The notes beneath the pieces are model-generated. The model searched no databases. It saw only the letters and a program-made list of their open reading frames with translations, and had not been told where the DNA came from. Shown here in pieces: positions 55,515-64,000 of a stretch of DNA of 64,000 bases; within the stretch, counting starts at the first letter, position 1; every line of letters begins with the position of its first letter. The position numbers and the translations under genes were made by a program. Source of the DNA: Desulfobulbus propionicus (GTDB lineage: Bacteria; Desulfobacterota; Desulfobulbia; Desulfobulbales; Desulfobulbaceae); contig PDTC01000017.1 of assembly GCA_002748735.1 (NCBI GenBank), positions 1 to 64,000 on the forward strand, written 5' to 3'.

Positions 55515-55567
55515 GAGAAGTCAGGGACAGTACAGTGGACCGCCTGCCGCTTAAGAGACTGCCAGGA

Positions 55568-56773
55568 TTAGTTTGCCTTCTTCCGCAGATAGGCGGGTTC
55601 ATCATAATCATTGTACTCATGGTCGTCGAAAATCGGTCTTGGCAGACGGGACAGACCATCCGGTGCAGAGTTGGGCTTGGCCATGCTCACCGGTTTGCTG
55701 TCGCTGATGCTCTCCGGCTCCACCTCTTTCGGCCCCTGGCCGGCCGGCCTGAGCGGCGCAGCCTGGCTCTTTCTCACCCGCGATTCCACCGGAGAGATGG
55801 TCTCCGGCTCTTCCATGCTCGAGATGCCGGTGGCGATCACCGTGACCCGCAGTTCATCGCCAAGGGACTCGTCGAAATGGGTGCCGAGGATCACGTTTGC
55901 ATCCTCGTGGACCTTATCATGAACCAGGGTGGAGGCCTCCATATATTCGTCCATGGTCAAGGTTTCCCGGCTGGCTGAAATATTGACGAGAACACCACGG
56001 GCACCATCTATACCGACATCTTCAAGCAGCTGGTTATCGATCGCGCGCCTGGTTGCCTCGCTGGCACGTTTTTCACCGCTGGCCGAACCAGAACCCATGA
56101 TCGCCGGACCAACCTCTTTCATGACGGTTTTGAGGTCGGCAAAGTCGACATTCATAAACCCGGGCGAATTAATGAGATCAGCAATGCCTTTGACCGCCTG
56201 CAGCAAAACCATGTCCACCTTTTTCATCATATCGACAAAGGTGGAGTTCTTCTGCATCAGGCTCAACAGCCGGTCATTGGGAATGGTAATGATGGTGTCC
56301 ACATACTGTTTGAGGCTCTCCCAGCCAGCCTCCGCGTTGCGCATCCGGTGCTTGCCTTCAAAGTAAAACGGCTTGGTGACCACCGCCACCGTCAGGGCTC
56401 CGGCCTCCTTACTGATCTGGGCGATGACTGGGGCGGCACCGGTACCGGTGCCGCCGCCCATGCCGGCGGTGATAAACACCATATCAGCGCTCTTGATAAT
56501 CCGCTGCAGATCTTCATAACTCTCCTGGGCGGACTCTCTTCCCATCTCGGGATTGGCGCCGGCCCCCATACCTTTGGTAATTCCCGGGCCAAGCTGAACC
56601 CGTATATCGGCCCGTGAATTTTCAAGCGCATGCAGATCTGTGTTGGCGGTGATGAACTCCACCCCGGACAGGCCGCTCTCCACCATGGTGTTGATAGCGT
56701 TGCCGCCACCACCACCGACACCTATCACCTTAATTGCTGCCACAGACTCCTCTTCCGCTATGTTAAACGGCAT
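55568..56773 (-). CDS. ftsZ: Cell division protein FtsZ
   Basis: 401 residues. Tubulin-like GTPase that forms the division ring. N-terminal [20 protein letters not shown]-binding [16 protein letters not shown], catalytic T7 loop [11 protein letters not shown], and a C-terminal conserved peptide ([13 protein letters not shown]) that binds FtsA. A disordered linker precedes the peptide. Full length. Preceded by ftsA with an 89-bp gap. Confidence 0.98.
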   Translation of the reverse strand: MPFNIAEEESVAAIKVIGVGGGGGNAINTMVESGLSGVEFITANTDLHALENSRADIRVQLGPGITKGMGAGANPEMGRESAQESYEDLQRIIKSADMVFITAGMGGGTGTGAAPVIAQISKEAGALTVAVVTKPFYFEGKHRMRNAEAGWESLKQYVDTIITIPNDRLLSLMQKNSTFVDMMKKVDMVLLQAVKGIADLINSPGFMNVDFADLKTVMKEVGPAIMGSGSASGEKRASEATRRAIDNQLLEDVGIDGARGVLVNISASRETLTMDEYMEASTLVHDKVHEDANVILGTHFDESLGDELRVTVIATGISSMEEPETISPVESRVRKSQAAPLRPAGQGPKEVEPESISDSKPVSMAKPNSAPDGLSRLPRPIFDDHEYNDYDEPAYLRKKAN

Positions 56774-56862
56774 GGTCTTCCCCCTGGCATTGCATTTTTC
56801 TGTTGAACAGTTCTTTCACGATACCATCAATTTCTCTGAGATTAAAAGACTTTTCCCAGTAA

Positions 56863-58086
56863 TCAAAAAATATTTCGTATCCAGTTACGCATCCGACCGA
56901 CAACACCTTCCTGCTCCTGCACCATATAATTTCCCGCCTTACAGCCATGGAGCACAAGGCCCACAGCCGTGGTGCAGCGCGGTGAATTGACCTCGTCCAC
57001 CCGCCCTTCTATTCCACGGGGATAGCCAATACGCACCGGCATATCAAAGACCTGCTCAGCCAGCTCGACAATATTGGCTAAAAGTGCAGTGCCGCCAGTG
57101 AGGACGATCCCGGCATTGAGTTGATTGCGGTAGCCGGAAGAACAGATATCGTTATTGACCATCTGCAAAATTTCCTCTATCCGGGCCTCGAGAATCTCCA
57201 CCAGAACGCGCTGGGAGACCTTACGGGGTTTTCTGTCTCCGACAGTAGGGACCTCTATAATATAGTTTTCCTTGATCATGGAGCTGAGGGCGCCGCCATA
57301 CAGGTATTTCAGCTCCTCTGCCTCCTGCAATGGTGTCCTCAGCCCGACACTGAGATCGCTGGTGAGGTTGTTCCCTCCCAAAACGAGTTCCCAGGTATGC
57401 TTGATGGAGCCGTTGCAGAAGATGGCGACATCGGTGGTGCCGCCGCCAATGTCAACAAGCGCCACGCCCAGTTCCATCTCATCACGGGTCAACACTGTCG
57501 CTGAGGACGCGACTGATTCAAGCACCACCTCGGCTACCGACAGCTCGGCACGGTTGCAGCTCGTCACCAGATTGTGCAGCGCCGTTACATCGGCGGTGAC
57601 AATGTGGACATTGGTCACCAGCCGAACCCCGGTCATCCCCAGCGGGTTCTGGATGCCGGTATGATCGTCGACCATGTACTCCTGGGGCAGGACATGGATG
57701 ATCTGCTGATTGTCGGAGATCTTGACGGTCTGGGCGGCATGGATAACCGCCTCGATATGTTTCTGTCGTATCTGCTGATTATTGATGGCCAGAATACCCG
57801 GTGAGTTGAACCCCTTGATATGATTACCGGCGATCCCCACGTACACCTGCTCAATATCACAGCCGGCCATATCCGAGGCATCCTGAACTGCCTGGTGAAT
57901 GGTGCGCACTGTCGATTCGATATTGACGACCACTCCTTTCTTCATCCCGGAAGAGGCGGCATTGCCCACACCAATGATCTTGACCCGGTTGGGAAAGACC
58001 TCGCCAATGACACAGCAAACCTTGGTAGTGCCAATGTCAAGTCCGGCGATCAGTGCACCGTGTTCTCGTTCTTCTCCTTTATCCAT
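56863..58086 (-). CDS. ftsA: Cell division protein FtsA
   Basis: 407 residues. Actin-fold ATPase that tethers FtsZ to the membrane. Motifs: LIAGLDIGTTKVCCVIGE, VALVDIGGGTTDVAIFCNG, IVLTGGTALLANI, and a C-terminal amphipathic helix with GRMRNWIRNIF. Normal length. Just downstream of ftsQ (11-bp gap) and upstream of ftsZ. Confidence 0.97.
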   Translation of the reverse strand: MDKGEEREHGALIAGLDIGTTKVCCVIGEVFPNRVKIIGVGNAASSGMKKGVVVNIESTVRTIHQAVQDASDMAGCDIEQVYVGIAGNHIKGFNSPGILAINNQQIRQKHIEAVIHAAQTVKISDNQQIIHVLPQEYMVDDHTGIQNPLGMTGVRLVTNVHIVTADVTALHNLVTSCNRAELSVAEVVLESVASSATVLTRDEMELGVALVDIGGGTTDVAIFCNGSIKHTWELVLGGNNLTSDLSVGLRTPLQEAEELKYLYGGALSSMIKENYIIEVPTVGDRKPRKVSQRVLVEILEARIEEILQMVNNDICSSGYRNQLNAGIVLTGGTALLANIVELAEQVFDMPVRIGYPRGIEGRVDEVNSPRCTTAVGLVLHGCKAGNYMVQEQEGVVGRMRNWIRNIF

Positions 58087-58097
58087 AACTCACCTGT

Positions 58098-58952
58098 TCA
58101 GTCGGCGCGGGCCACCAGTACCTTATTTCTGGTATAATCCATTCTTATTTCACGTGTGTCGTCAATCTGCCTGCTACGGTACAAGTCTTCCAGTACCCTG
58201 ATCAGGCGTTGGTATTTCGTATGAATCCGCCCCACACCAAAATAAATGGGAAACGATTTGTCAACGAGATAGAGTATCAATCCCTCCTTCGGGTCAAGAT
58301 AAATCTCTGAGATAGCCTGACTCGGAAGAAAATAGTCGCCCCCACGGGCTGCCTGGCGCAACAGCTCAAAAGCCTGGGCAGCGAGACTGTCTTCTAAAAA
58401 ATGATCACCAGCAAGCCCGGCTTCCTCCAGGGAACCGGTGAGCACTGGAAAGTCGAGATCCTGCCCCTGTTCAACCAAGGCAAACAGGACACGATCACCG
58501 CTGGCATACATGAGCTGGGAGGTATCACCTGTGACCACATTGACCAGGGCGACTGGTCGTTGCTCATCTACCGAGATCTCCAGTCCTGACGGCCACCGGC
58601 GTACCACCTTGGCCCGGGCAATCCAGGGGTGCGATGCCACGATCTTCTCCATTGCCGTGGTATCGATATCCAAGAGACTCATCCCCTGCTCGACATTTGC
58701 CCACGACAACACCTCGCTGTCGGCAACGACCCGGTTGCCAACCACAGAAACCGACAGCAGCCGAAAGATATCGGCCTGATGCAGCAGGGAAACTCCAGCC
58801 CAACCGGCAAAGAGAAGCAACCCCAGGAGGGCAAGCAAACCACCTCGTGTAAGGGCTGCTTTTTGCCTGTTCTTTCGCTGCAGACCATGCACCGCTGCCT
58901 GTAAAGGACTTCTGCCAGTTCGCCTGCTGAACCTTGCCAGTAAACGACGCAT
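58098..58952 (-). CDS. ftsQ: Cell division protein FtsQ/DivIB
   Basis: About 284 residues from the ATG at 58952, which follows an AGAGAGG site; a longer frame to 59051 (TTG) or 59039 (ATG) is possible. A basic cytoplasmic part, one membrane helix (LLALLGLLLFAGWAGVSLL), a POTRA domain (FRLLSVSVVGNRVVADSEVL, SHPWIARAKVVRRWPSGLEI), then a beta domain. It belongs to the FtsQLB complex in the divisome. Between murC and ftsQ the usual murB and ddl genes are absent. Confidence 0.9.
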   Translation of the reverse strand: MRRLLARFSRRTGRSPLQAAVHGLQRKNRQKAALTRGGLLALLGLLLFAGWAGVSLLHQADIFRLLSVSVVGNRVVADSEVLSWANVEQGMSLLDIDTTAMEKIVASHPWIARAKVVRRWPSGLEISVDEQRPVALVNVVTGDTSQLMYASGDRVLFALVEQGQDLDFPVLTGSLEEAGLAGDHFLEDSLAAQAFELLRQAARGGDYFLPSQAISEIYLDPKEGLILYLVDKSFPIYFGVGRIHTKYQRLIRVLEDLYRSRQIDDTREIRMDYTRNKVLVARAD

Positions 58953-59129
58953 CACCCTCTCTTTACCGCTGCCACGGATTGATGCCGGGCGCCAGCTCAC
59001 GGGCCTGGCCGTTTTTTTTCGCTGTAAAAAAAATCGCATACGCTCAATCAACTCTCCGGGTTTTTCTGGTTGACCACCCCTTCCCTGGCTGCAGTGGTCA
59101 CCTCCTCTGCCCCGTGTCGGCCATAGATT

Positions 59130-60515
59130 TCACTGAGAACCGGCACCAAGCAACCCGAGTAGCTCGGTACCGACATGATAAATATTGCCGGCCCCCAGGG
59201 TCAGCACCAGATCTCCGGGCCGGGCTTCCTCGGCTATCGTCGGGGCCAATTCCTCGAGGTTATTCACCAGGGTCGCATGCCGCTGGCCATGACGCTGGAT
59301 CAGGTCCAGCAGCGCTTCACTGTTGACACCCTCGAGCGGCTGCTCACCTGCTGGATAGATGTCAGTGAGGAACAACCTGTCTGCCCGGTGAAACGCTGTG
59401 GCAAAATCCTCGATAAGTGCCCGGGTCCGGCTGTAGCGATGCGGCTGGAAAACAACGAGGAGCCGACGATCGGGCCAGCCTTTGCGCAAGGCATCCAGGG
59501 TCGCTCGAATCTCGGTGGGATGATGGCCGTAATCATCGACCACCAAGATGGAACGCTGTTCACCCTTTACCTCAAGCCGGCGCTGCACGCCGTTAAACAA
59601 GGCCAGAGCCCTGGCAATTACCGGAAAGGGAATCTCCAGCTCCAGGGCCACACCGACGGCGGCAAGGCTGTTGTAGACAAGATGCCTGCCCGGTCGGTTG
59701 AGCTCCACCTCTCCCAAATCCTTGCCCTTGAAACGAACGGTAAAGGAGCTTTTACATCCCTTCATCTCGAGGTTGTGGGCAGACAGCGCCGCCTGCTCAG
59801 ATAACCCGTACGTCATGACCCGCCGCTGTATTTTAGGCAACACCTGGGCGACATTTTCATTATCCAGGCAAAGAATAACAACACCATAAAACGGTAGCTT
59901 CTCTATAAACGCCAAAAAGACATCTTTGATATGGTCAAGATCACGATAAAAATCAAGGTGTTCCACGTCAATGTTAGTGACCACCTCAATAACCGGCGAC
60001 AGCTTGAGAAAAGAGCCGTCACTCTCGTCTGCCTCGGCCACCAGAAATTCACCTTCTCCCAGCTTGGCGTTGCCGCCGAGACTGTCTACCTTGCCGCCAA
60101 CGACAACGGTCGGATCCAGTCCTGCCTCGGCGAGGATTGCCGCCACCATCGAGGTGGTAGAAGTCTTGCCATGACTGCCGGCAACGGCAATACCGTAGCG
60201 TTTGAGGCGCATCAGTTCAGCGAGCATTTCAGCGCGCTGAATAATGGGTACGTGTTCTCCGGCAGCGGCCCGTACCTCGGGATTGTCATCACCAATGGCC
60301 GACGAGGTCACTACCACGTCGGCTCCGGCAATCCAGGCGCTGTCATGTCCCTGATAAATGGCTGCACCCAGGGACTCCAGCCGGCGGGTGGTCCCGGAGC
60401 TGTTCAGATCAGAACCACTTACCTGATAGCCGAGATTGAGGAGCAGCTCGGCTATTCCGGACATGCCTATGCCGCCAATGCCGACGAAATGAATATGCTT
60501 GTTTTTTTTGTACAT
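59130..60515 (-). CDS. murC: UDP-N-acetylmuramate-L-alanine ligase
   Basis: 461 residues. Adds L-Ala to UDP-MurNAc in the cytoplasm. N-terminal Rossmann part with IHFVGIGGIGMSGIAE, ATP loop AGSHGKTSTTSMVAAIL, metal-binding VAEADESDGSFLKL and DDYGHHPTEIRATL. Full length. Follows murG by a 12-bp gap. Confidence 0.97.
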   Translation of the reverse strand: MYKKNKHIHFVGIGGIGMSGIAELLLNLGYQVSGSDLNSSGTTRRLESLGAAIYQGHDSAWIAGADVVVTSSAIGDDNPEVRAAAGEHVPIIQRAEMLAELMRLKRYGIAVAGSHGKTSTTSMVAAILAEAGLDPTVVVGGKVDSLGGNAKLGEGEFLVAEADESDGSFLKLSPVIEVVTNIDVEHLDFYRDLDHIKDVFLAFIEKLPFYGVVILCLDNENVAQVLPKIQRRVMTYGLSEQAALSAHNLEMKGCKSSFTVRFKGKDLGEVELNRPGRHLVYNSLAAVGVALELEIPFPVIARALALFNGVQRRLEVKGEQRSILVVDDYGHHPTEIRATLDALRKGWPDRRLLVVFQPHRYSRTRALIEDFATAFHRADRLFLTDIYPAGEQPLEGVNSEALLDLIQRHGQRHATLVNNLEELAPTIAEEARPGDLVLTLGAGNIYHVGTELLGLLGAGSQ

Positions 60516-60527
60516 ATCGTCGAGCCG

Positions 60528-61634
60528 TTACCTCTTCTTCAGCAGTTCCAGGCAGGACTCGACAATGACCGAGGTAGCCTGCGGTACAGCCAGTTCCTTC
60601 ATTGCAGCCCCCATCATTGCCAGTTTCTTCCGGTCATCCAGGAGGGCACTGAGTTGCTCACCGAGCTGCTGACCGGTGAGCTCGTCTTCCTCCAGCACCA
60701 GTGCCCCCCCTTTTGCCGCGTAATGGCGAGCATTGCCAGTTTGATGATCATCAGCGGCATGGGGATAGGGAATCAAAACCGCCGGCAGCCCCATGACCGC
60801 AAGCTCGGCCAGTGTCGTTGCGCCGGCTCGGGAAACAACGAGATCCACCTGCTGGTAACAGCCTGCCATATCCGTGAAAAAAGGCTGGACCTTTGCCTTG
60901 ACACCAAGGGCGTCGTAGGCCTTTCTCACAAACTCCTCATCTGCGCTGCCTGTCTGATGAAGAATATCCACCTCAGTATGACCGGATTCCAGAAGTATTT
61001 TCACCGCAGAAACCAGTAACAGATTAACCCGATGTGCCCCTTGACTGCCCCCCAGAACCAAGAGGGTCACCTGCGTCTTGTCCGGTAAAAACGGCCTCTT
61101 TGTCGCAGCAGCCTGGAGGATAGCTGAACGCACCGGGTTGCCGGCAAGCACGCTTTTGGACCTCGGAAATGCCGGTGTACAGGGAATGGCCAGAAAGATA
61201 CGTGTCGCCACTCTGCTCACCAGGCGGTTTGCCAGCCCAGGCACAGAGTTCTGCTCATGGATACAGACAGGTACCCGCAAAAGCCTTGCTGCCAGCAGGA
61301 CCGGCCCGGTAACGTACCCGCCGACGCCAAACACCAGGTTCGGGCGAAAGTCTCGCAGAATCCGCCAGGCCTGTAACAGGGCGAGCGGCAACCTGAAAAG
61401 CGCTGTCAACGTACCCGGGAGACCCTTTCCTTTCAGACCGGCACAGTTGAGCACGGCCCTGTCAAACTCGAGCCCATCCAGGGCGACCTTGTCAATCTGC
61501 CGATCCGTACCAATAAACAGCAGGCGGGCAACGTCGGTTCGCGCCATCAGCCCCTGGGCAAGGGCGATGCCCGGGAAAAGATGGCCGCCGGTGCCGCCAC
61601 CGGTGATAACCAGTCGCAGGCTCACTGCAGGCAT
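60528..61634 (-). CDS. murG: UDP-GlcNAc:lipid I N-acetylglucosaminyltransferase
   Basis: 368 residues. Makes lipid II on the inner face of the membrane. N-terminal GGGTGGHLFPGIALAQG, VFGVGGYVTGPVLLAA, IHEQNSVPG, GGSQGAHRVN, and the UDP-GlcNAc site VSRAGATTLAELAVMGLPAVLIPYP. Complete. It overlaps the upstream zinc-ribbon ORF by 13 bp, which points to coupled translation. Confidence 0.97.
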   Translation of the reverse strand: MPAVSLRLVITGGGTGGHLFPGIALAQGLMARTDVARLLFIGTDRQIDKVALDGLEFDRAVLNCAGLKGKGLPGTLTALFRLPLALLQAWRILRDFRPNLVFGVGGYVTGPVLLAARLLRVPVCIHEQNSVPGLANRLVSRVATRIFLAIPCTPAFPRSKSVLAGNPVRSAILQAAATKRPFLPDKTQVTLLVLGGSQGAHRVNLLLVSAVKILLESGHTEVDILHQTGSADEEFVRKAYDALGVKAKVQPFFTDMAGCYQQVDLVVSRAGATTLAELAVMGLPAVLIPYPHAADDHQTGNARHYAAKGGALVLEEDELTGQQLGEQLSALLDDRKKLAMMGAAMKELAVPQATSVIVESCLELLKKR

Positions 61635-61828
61635 CCCCCTGAAGGCGGCAATCCGGGTCGTTGATGACGACCACTCCGAGTGATGGCTACTTTTTCAAGA
61701 TCAACCATCGCCTTGGTAAAACAGTCCGGACAATAGCCATGGGTCACTGGTTTTTCTGGTATTCTGGGCCGCGAACGCCACTGGTTATTGCGTTGTTGAC
61801 GCTGGCAGACACAACATATCTTCATCAT
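61622..61828 (-). CDS. Zinc-ribbon microprotein in the position of ftsW
   Basis: About 68 residues from the ATG at 61828, nine bases after AGGAG; an ATG at 61837 is possible. It has two CxxC pairs (ICCVCQRQ near residue 5 and GYCPDCFTKAMVDLEKV near residue 34), the pattern of a small zinc ribbon, and a basic, Pro- and Gly-rich tail. It starts just after the murD stop and overlaps murG by 13 bp, so it is translated with them. Most dcw clusters carry ftsW here. I know no function for it. Confidence 0.6.
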   Translation of the reverse strand: MMKICCVCQRQQRNNQWRSRPRIPEKPVTHGYCPDCFTKAMVDLEKVAITRSGRHQRPGLPPSGGCLQ

Positions 61829-61829
61829 C

Positions 61830-63197
61830 TCATGCATCTCCTGATGCTGTATTGCCTTTGAGGACACAGTCACGAAAAACCTCTCCCCGCTCTGCATATC
61901 CCTTGAACTGATCAAAACTGGCACACCCCGGCGCCAGGAGCACGGTATCACCAGGCATGGCTGCAGTTTTCGCTGCTGTTACGGCGTCATCCATGCCTTT
62001 TGCGTGGCTGCAGGGTACAACGCCCTCAAAGGCGGCTGCGAGCGACTGGCCAGCCTCACCTATCAGAACAAGATAACTGACCTTGCGACGAACAAGCTCT
62101 TTCAATGCAGCAAAATTGCCACCCTTGTCCCGACCACCGGCAACCAACACAACTCGAGAATCACAGCTTTGAAGGGCCGCCTCCATGGCCCCCACATTGG
62201 TCGCCTTTGAATCGTTGATATAGGTAACACCGTTGATGGTGGCGACCCTTTCCATCCGGTGCGGAGGTGGTCTGTAGTCAGCAAGGCCTGCCTGGATTGC
62301 CTCGGGACGGACGCCCAAAAGTCTTGCTGCCAGAAGAGCAGCAGCGGCATTGCCTCGATTGATCCTCGTCTCCAGGACGCTTCCAGCCAGTGCATAGATC
62401 TCGGCTGGCCTCTCCTCCAGGCGCAGATGTACAGAGGTGCCGACGACACAGGCATCACTTTGCCGGTGAGCCCCAAAGGTATAGCGTTCCACCGCCTCTG
62501 GCAATGGCACCCTGCGGGCAAGGGTGTCATCATGACCAATAACGGCCCGGTCTCCGGGACGCTGCCTCGACAGCAAGCGATACTTGGCGTGAAGGTAGTC
62601 TGCAAAGCTCGAGTATCGATCCAGGTGATCGGGGCTGATGTTGAGCAACACACCGATGTCGGGCCGAAACGCTCCTGCCAGGTCCAGTTGGAAACTGGAG
62701 AGCTCGAGAACAGCCACGTCATATGCCTGGGACGAGTTAAAAAAATCAAGCAGGGGTGTCCCGATGTTGCCGCCGATAAAGGGGTGCAACCCGGCCTTTT
62801 GGAAAAGATGGCCTATCAGCCCTGTCACGGTGGTCTTGCCATTACTCCCTGTCACCGCAACCACCGGCACTGCAAACCGACCTGCCGCGAGGGCCAGCTC
62901 TCCTATGACCGGGATACTGTTTTGCCGGCAGGCCTTGACAACAGGCGAGTCCAGAGGAATGCCGGGGCTGGTGGCGACAAGCTCCACATCCTTGAGGAAA
63001 GCAACAGTATGTCCGCTGGTTTCGAGTGTCACATCAAGCGCCTGCAGTTCAGCAAGAAGCACGGGGTCAAGTTTTTCGATGGACCGCTGTTCCGATGCCC
63101 GTACCTGGATCTGGTTTTTATGCAAATAACGAACCATGGACAACCCGGCGGTACCTACACCCAGAACAGCGGCCACAGTCCCTGGTACCAGTTGCAT
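61830..63197 (-). CDS. murD: UDP-N-acetylmuramoylalanine-D-glutamate ligase
   Basis: 455 residues. Adds D-Glu to the peptidoglycan precursor. N-terminal VLGVGTAGLSMVRYL, ATP loop VTGSNGKTTVTGLIGH, LELSSFQLD, NISPDHLDRY, YINDSKATNVGAMEAAL and LLAPGCASFDQFKGYAERG, all typical of MurD. Begins one base after the mraY stop. Confidence 0.97.
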   Translation of the reverse strand: MQLVPGTVAAVLGVGTAGLSMVRYLHKNQIQVRASEQRSIEKLDPVLLAELQALDVTLETSGHTVAFLKDVELVATSPGIPLDSPVVKACRQNSIPVIGELALAAGRFAVPVVAVTGSNGKTTVTGLIGHLFQKAGLHPFIGGNIGTPLLDFFNSSQAYDVAVLELSSFQLDLAGAFRPDIGVLLNISPDHLDRYSSFADYLHAKYRLLSRQRPGDRAVIGHDDTLARRVPLPEAVERYTFGAHRQSDACVVGTSVHLRLEERPAEIYALAGSVLETRINRGNAAAALLAARLLGVRPEAIQAGLADYRPPPHRMERVATINGVTYINDSKATNVGAMEAALQSCDSRVVLVAGGRDKGGNFAALKELVRRKVSYLVLIGEAGQSLAAAFEGVVPCSHAKGMDDAVTAAKTAAMPGDTVLLAPGCASFDQFKGYAERGEVFRDCVLKGNTASGDA

Positions 63198-63198
63198 C

Positions 63199-64000
63199 TC
63201 AGCGCAGTTTCAAGGTCGCCAGGGCAACCAGCCCAAGGATGATGGAGATAATCCAGAAACGCACCACCACTGTAGACTCGCCCCATCCCTTTTTTTCAAA
63301 ATGGTGATGAAATGGTGCCATGAGAAAAATTCGTTTCCCCCCGGATATCCTGAAATACCCGACCTGAATCATCACGGAAACTGCCTCCATCACAAATATG
63401 CCGCCAACAATGGCAAGGAGCAGTTCCTGTTTCGTGATAATGGAAACCGCTCCCAGGGCCCCACCCAAAGAAAGTGATCCCACGTCCCCCATGAAGATCT
63501 GTGCCGGATAACAGTTGAACCAGAGGAACCCGAGACAGGCGCCCACCAGGGTGCCGCAAAAAACCGTCACTTCTCCGGCTCCCTGCACATAGGGGATCTG
63601 CAGATACTGGGCGACAATGGCGTTACCGGCCACATAGGAAAAAATCAGATAGACGGCGCCGGTGATCACCACGGGTCCGGTAGCCAGGCCGTCAAGCCCA
63701 TCGGTGAGATTGACCGCATTGGAGGCCCCGACGATGACGACAATGGCGAAGGGCACATACCACCAGCCCAGATCAGGTCTGAAGTTTTTGAAGAACGGCA
63801 GACTGAGGCGGCCGTCGTATTCAGGATGCACCATGAGGAACAGTCCCACTATGGAAGCACCGAGTATCTGCAGCAAGAACTTTTCCCTGGCACTCAAGCC
63901 CCTTGAATTGCCGTTGCGAACCTTTTTCAGGTCATCGACTGAACCGACACACCCAAAAAACAGACAGACCGCAAGCAGCAACCACACCAACCCACTGGTA
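63199..64000 (-). CDS. mraY: Phospho-N-acetylmuramoyl-pentapeptide transferase, N-terminus outside window
   Basis: About 267 residues of the C-terminal three quarters are inside; the gene continues past the right edge. Membrane enzyme that makes lipid I. Catalytic motifs: [10 protein letters not shown] (Asp-Asp), [25 protein letters not shown] and the histidine motif [12 protein letters not shown]. Multiple membrane helices. murD follows with a 1-bp gap. Confidence 0.96.
   Translation of the reverse strand, partial: TSGLVWLLLAVCLFFGCVGSVDDLKKVRNGNSRGLSAREKFLLQILGASIVGLFLMVHPEYDGRLSLPFFKNFRPDLGWWYVPFAIVVIVGASNAVNLTDGLDGLATGPVVITGAVYLIFSYVAGNAIVAQYLQIPYVQGAGEVTVFCGTLVGACLGFLWFNCYPAQIFMGDVGSLSLGGALGAVSIITKQELLLAIVGGIFVMEAVSVMIQVGYFRISGGKRIFLMAPFHHHFEKKGWGESTVVVRFWIISIILGLVALATLKLR

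Noticed and set aside
1-64000. CRISPR arrays, prophage or toxin-antitoxin modules
   Set aside because: No regularly spaced direct repeats, phage structural genes or paired small ORFs of known toxin families were seen anywhere in the window.

Overview
This window is chromosomal DNA of a Gram-negative, probably anaerobic bacterium. The best guess is Desulfobacterota, near the Desulfobulbales. This is inferred, not proven. The reasons are outer-membrane genes (kdsB, a LolCD pair, an AsmA-like protein), a methionine synthase whose reactivation domain is a separate gene, a selenocysteine tRNA, an iron-sulfur rRNA methyltransferase, and many two-component sensors with NtrC-type and PAS/REC architectures. 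Most of the window is moderately GC-rich with tightly packed, overlapping genes. A few clearly AT-rich patches stand out as probable imports.

Layout. 1-3.5 kb: a secreted transglutaminase-like protein that runs off the left edge, preceded by a cadherin/VCBS-type repeat gene whose 5' end is cut off by a decayed IS1380 transposase. 3.7-9.2 kb: a DUF3124 protein, then an operon of a J-domain protein and a heterodimeric ABC exporter. 9.3-10.8 kb: an AT-rich secreted-protein gene between two related palindromic repeats. 10.8-18 kb: an overlapping operon kdsB, CofD/YvcK-like protein, sensor kinase, receiver, hybrid kinase. 18-22.7 kb: rsmJ, then (minus strand) a TPR membrane protein, panC, a DegT aminotransferase and phnX. 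22.7-27.3 kb: a possible small RNA, xseA, an AT-rich zinc alcohol dehydrogenase, trpS. 27.4-33.3 kb: grpE-dnaK without hrcA, an NtrC-family regulator, rlmD. 33.4-41.1 kb: lysS, lolC, lolD, metF, a free methionine-synthase reactivation protein, metH.

41.1-46.9 kb is the accessory part: a large AT-rich two-domain glycosyltransferase, a multiply frameshifted ISL3 transposase, the tRNA-Sec gene (a classic integration target), a small acidic Cys-containing protein, a cluster of inverted repeats, and a GH114 polygalactosaminidase-like protein. 47-51 kb holds a fluoride channel and an AsmA-like protein. 51-64 kb is the end of the division and cell wall (dcw) cluster: mraY, murD, a zinc-ribbon microprotein where ftsW is normally found, murG, murC, ftsQ, ftsA, ftsZ, followed by a radical SAM protein, a sensor kinase and a MurG-like glycosyltransferase.

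No CRISPR array, rRNA operon, prophage or intact transposon was seen. No complete new defence system was recognised. The best candidates for something undescribed are the repeat-flanked secreted protein (9.3-10.8 kb), the sensor operon attached to the CofD-like gene, the untranslated region ending in a terminator before xseA, and the ftsW-replacing zinc-ribbon protein.
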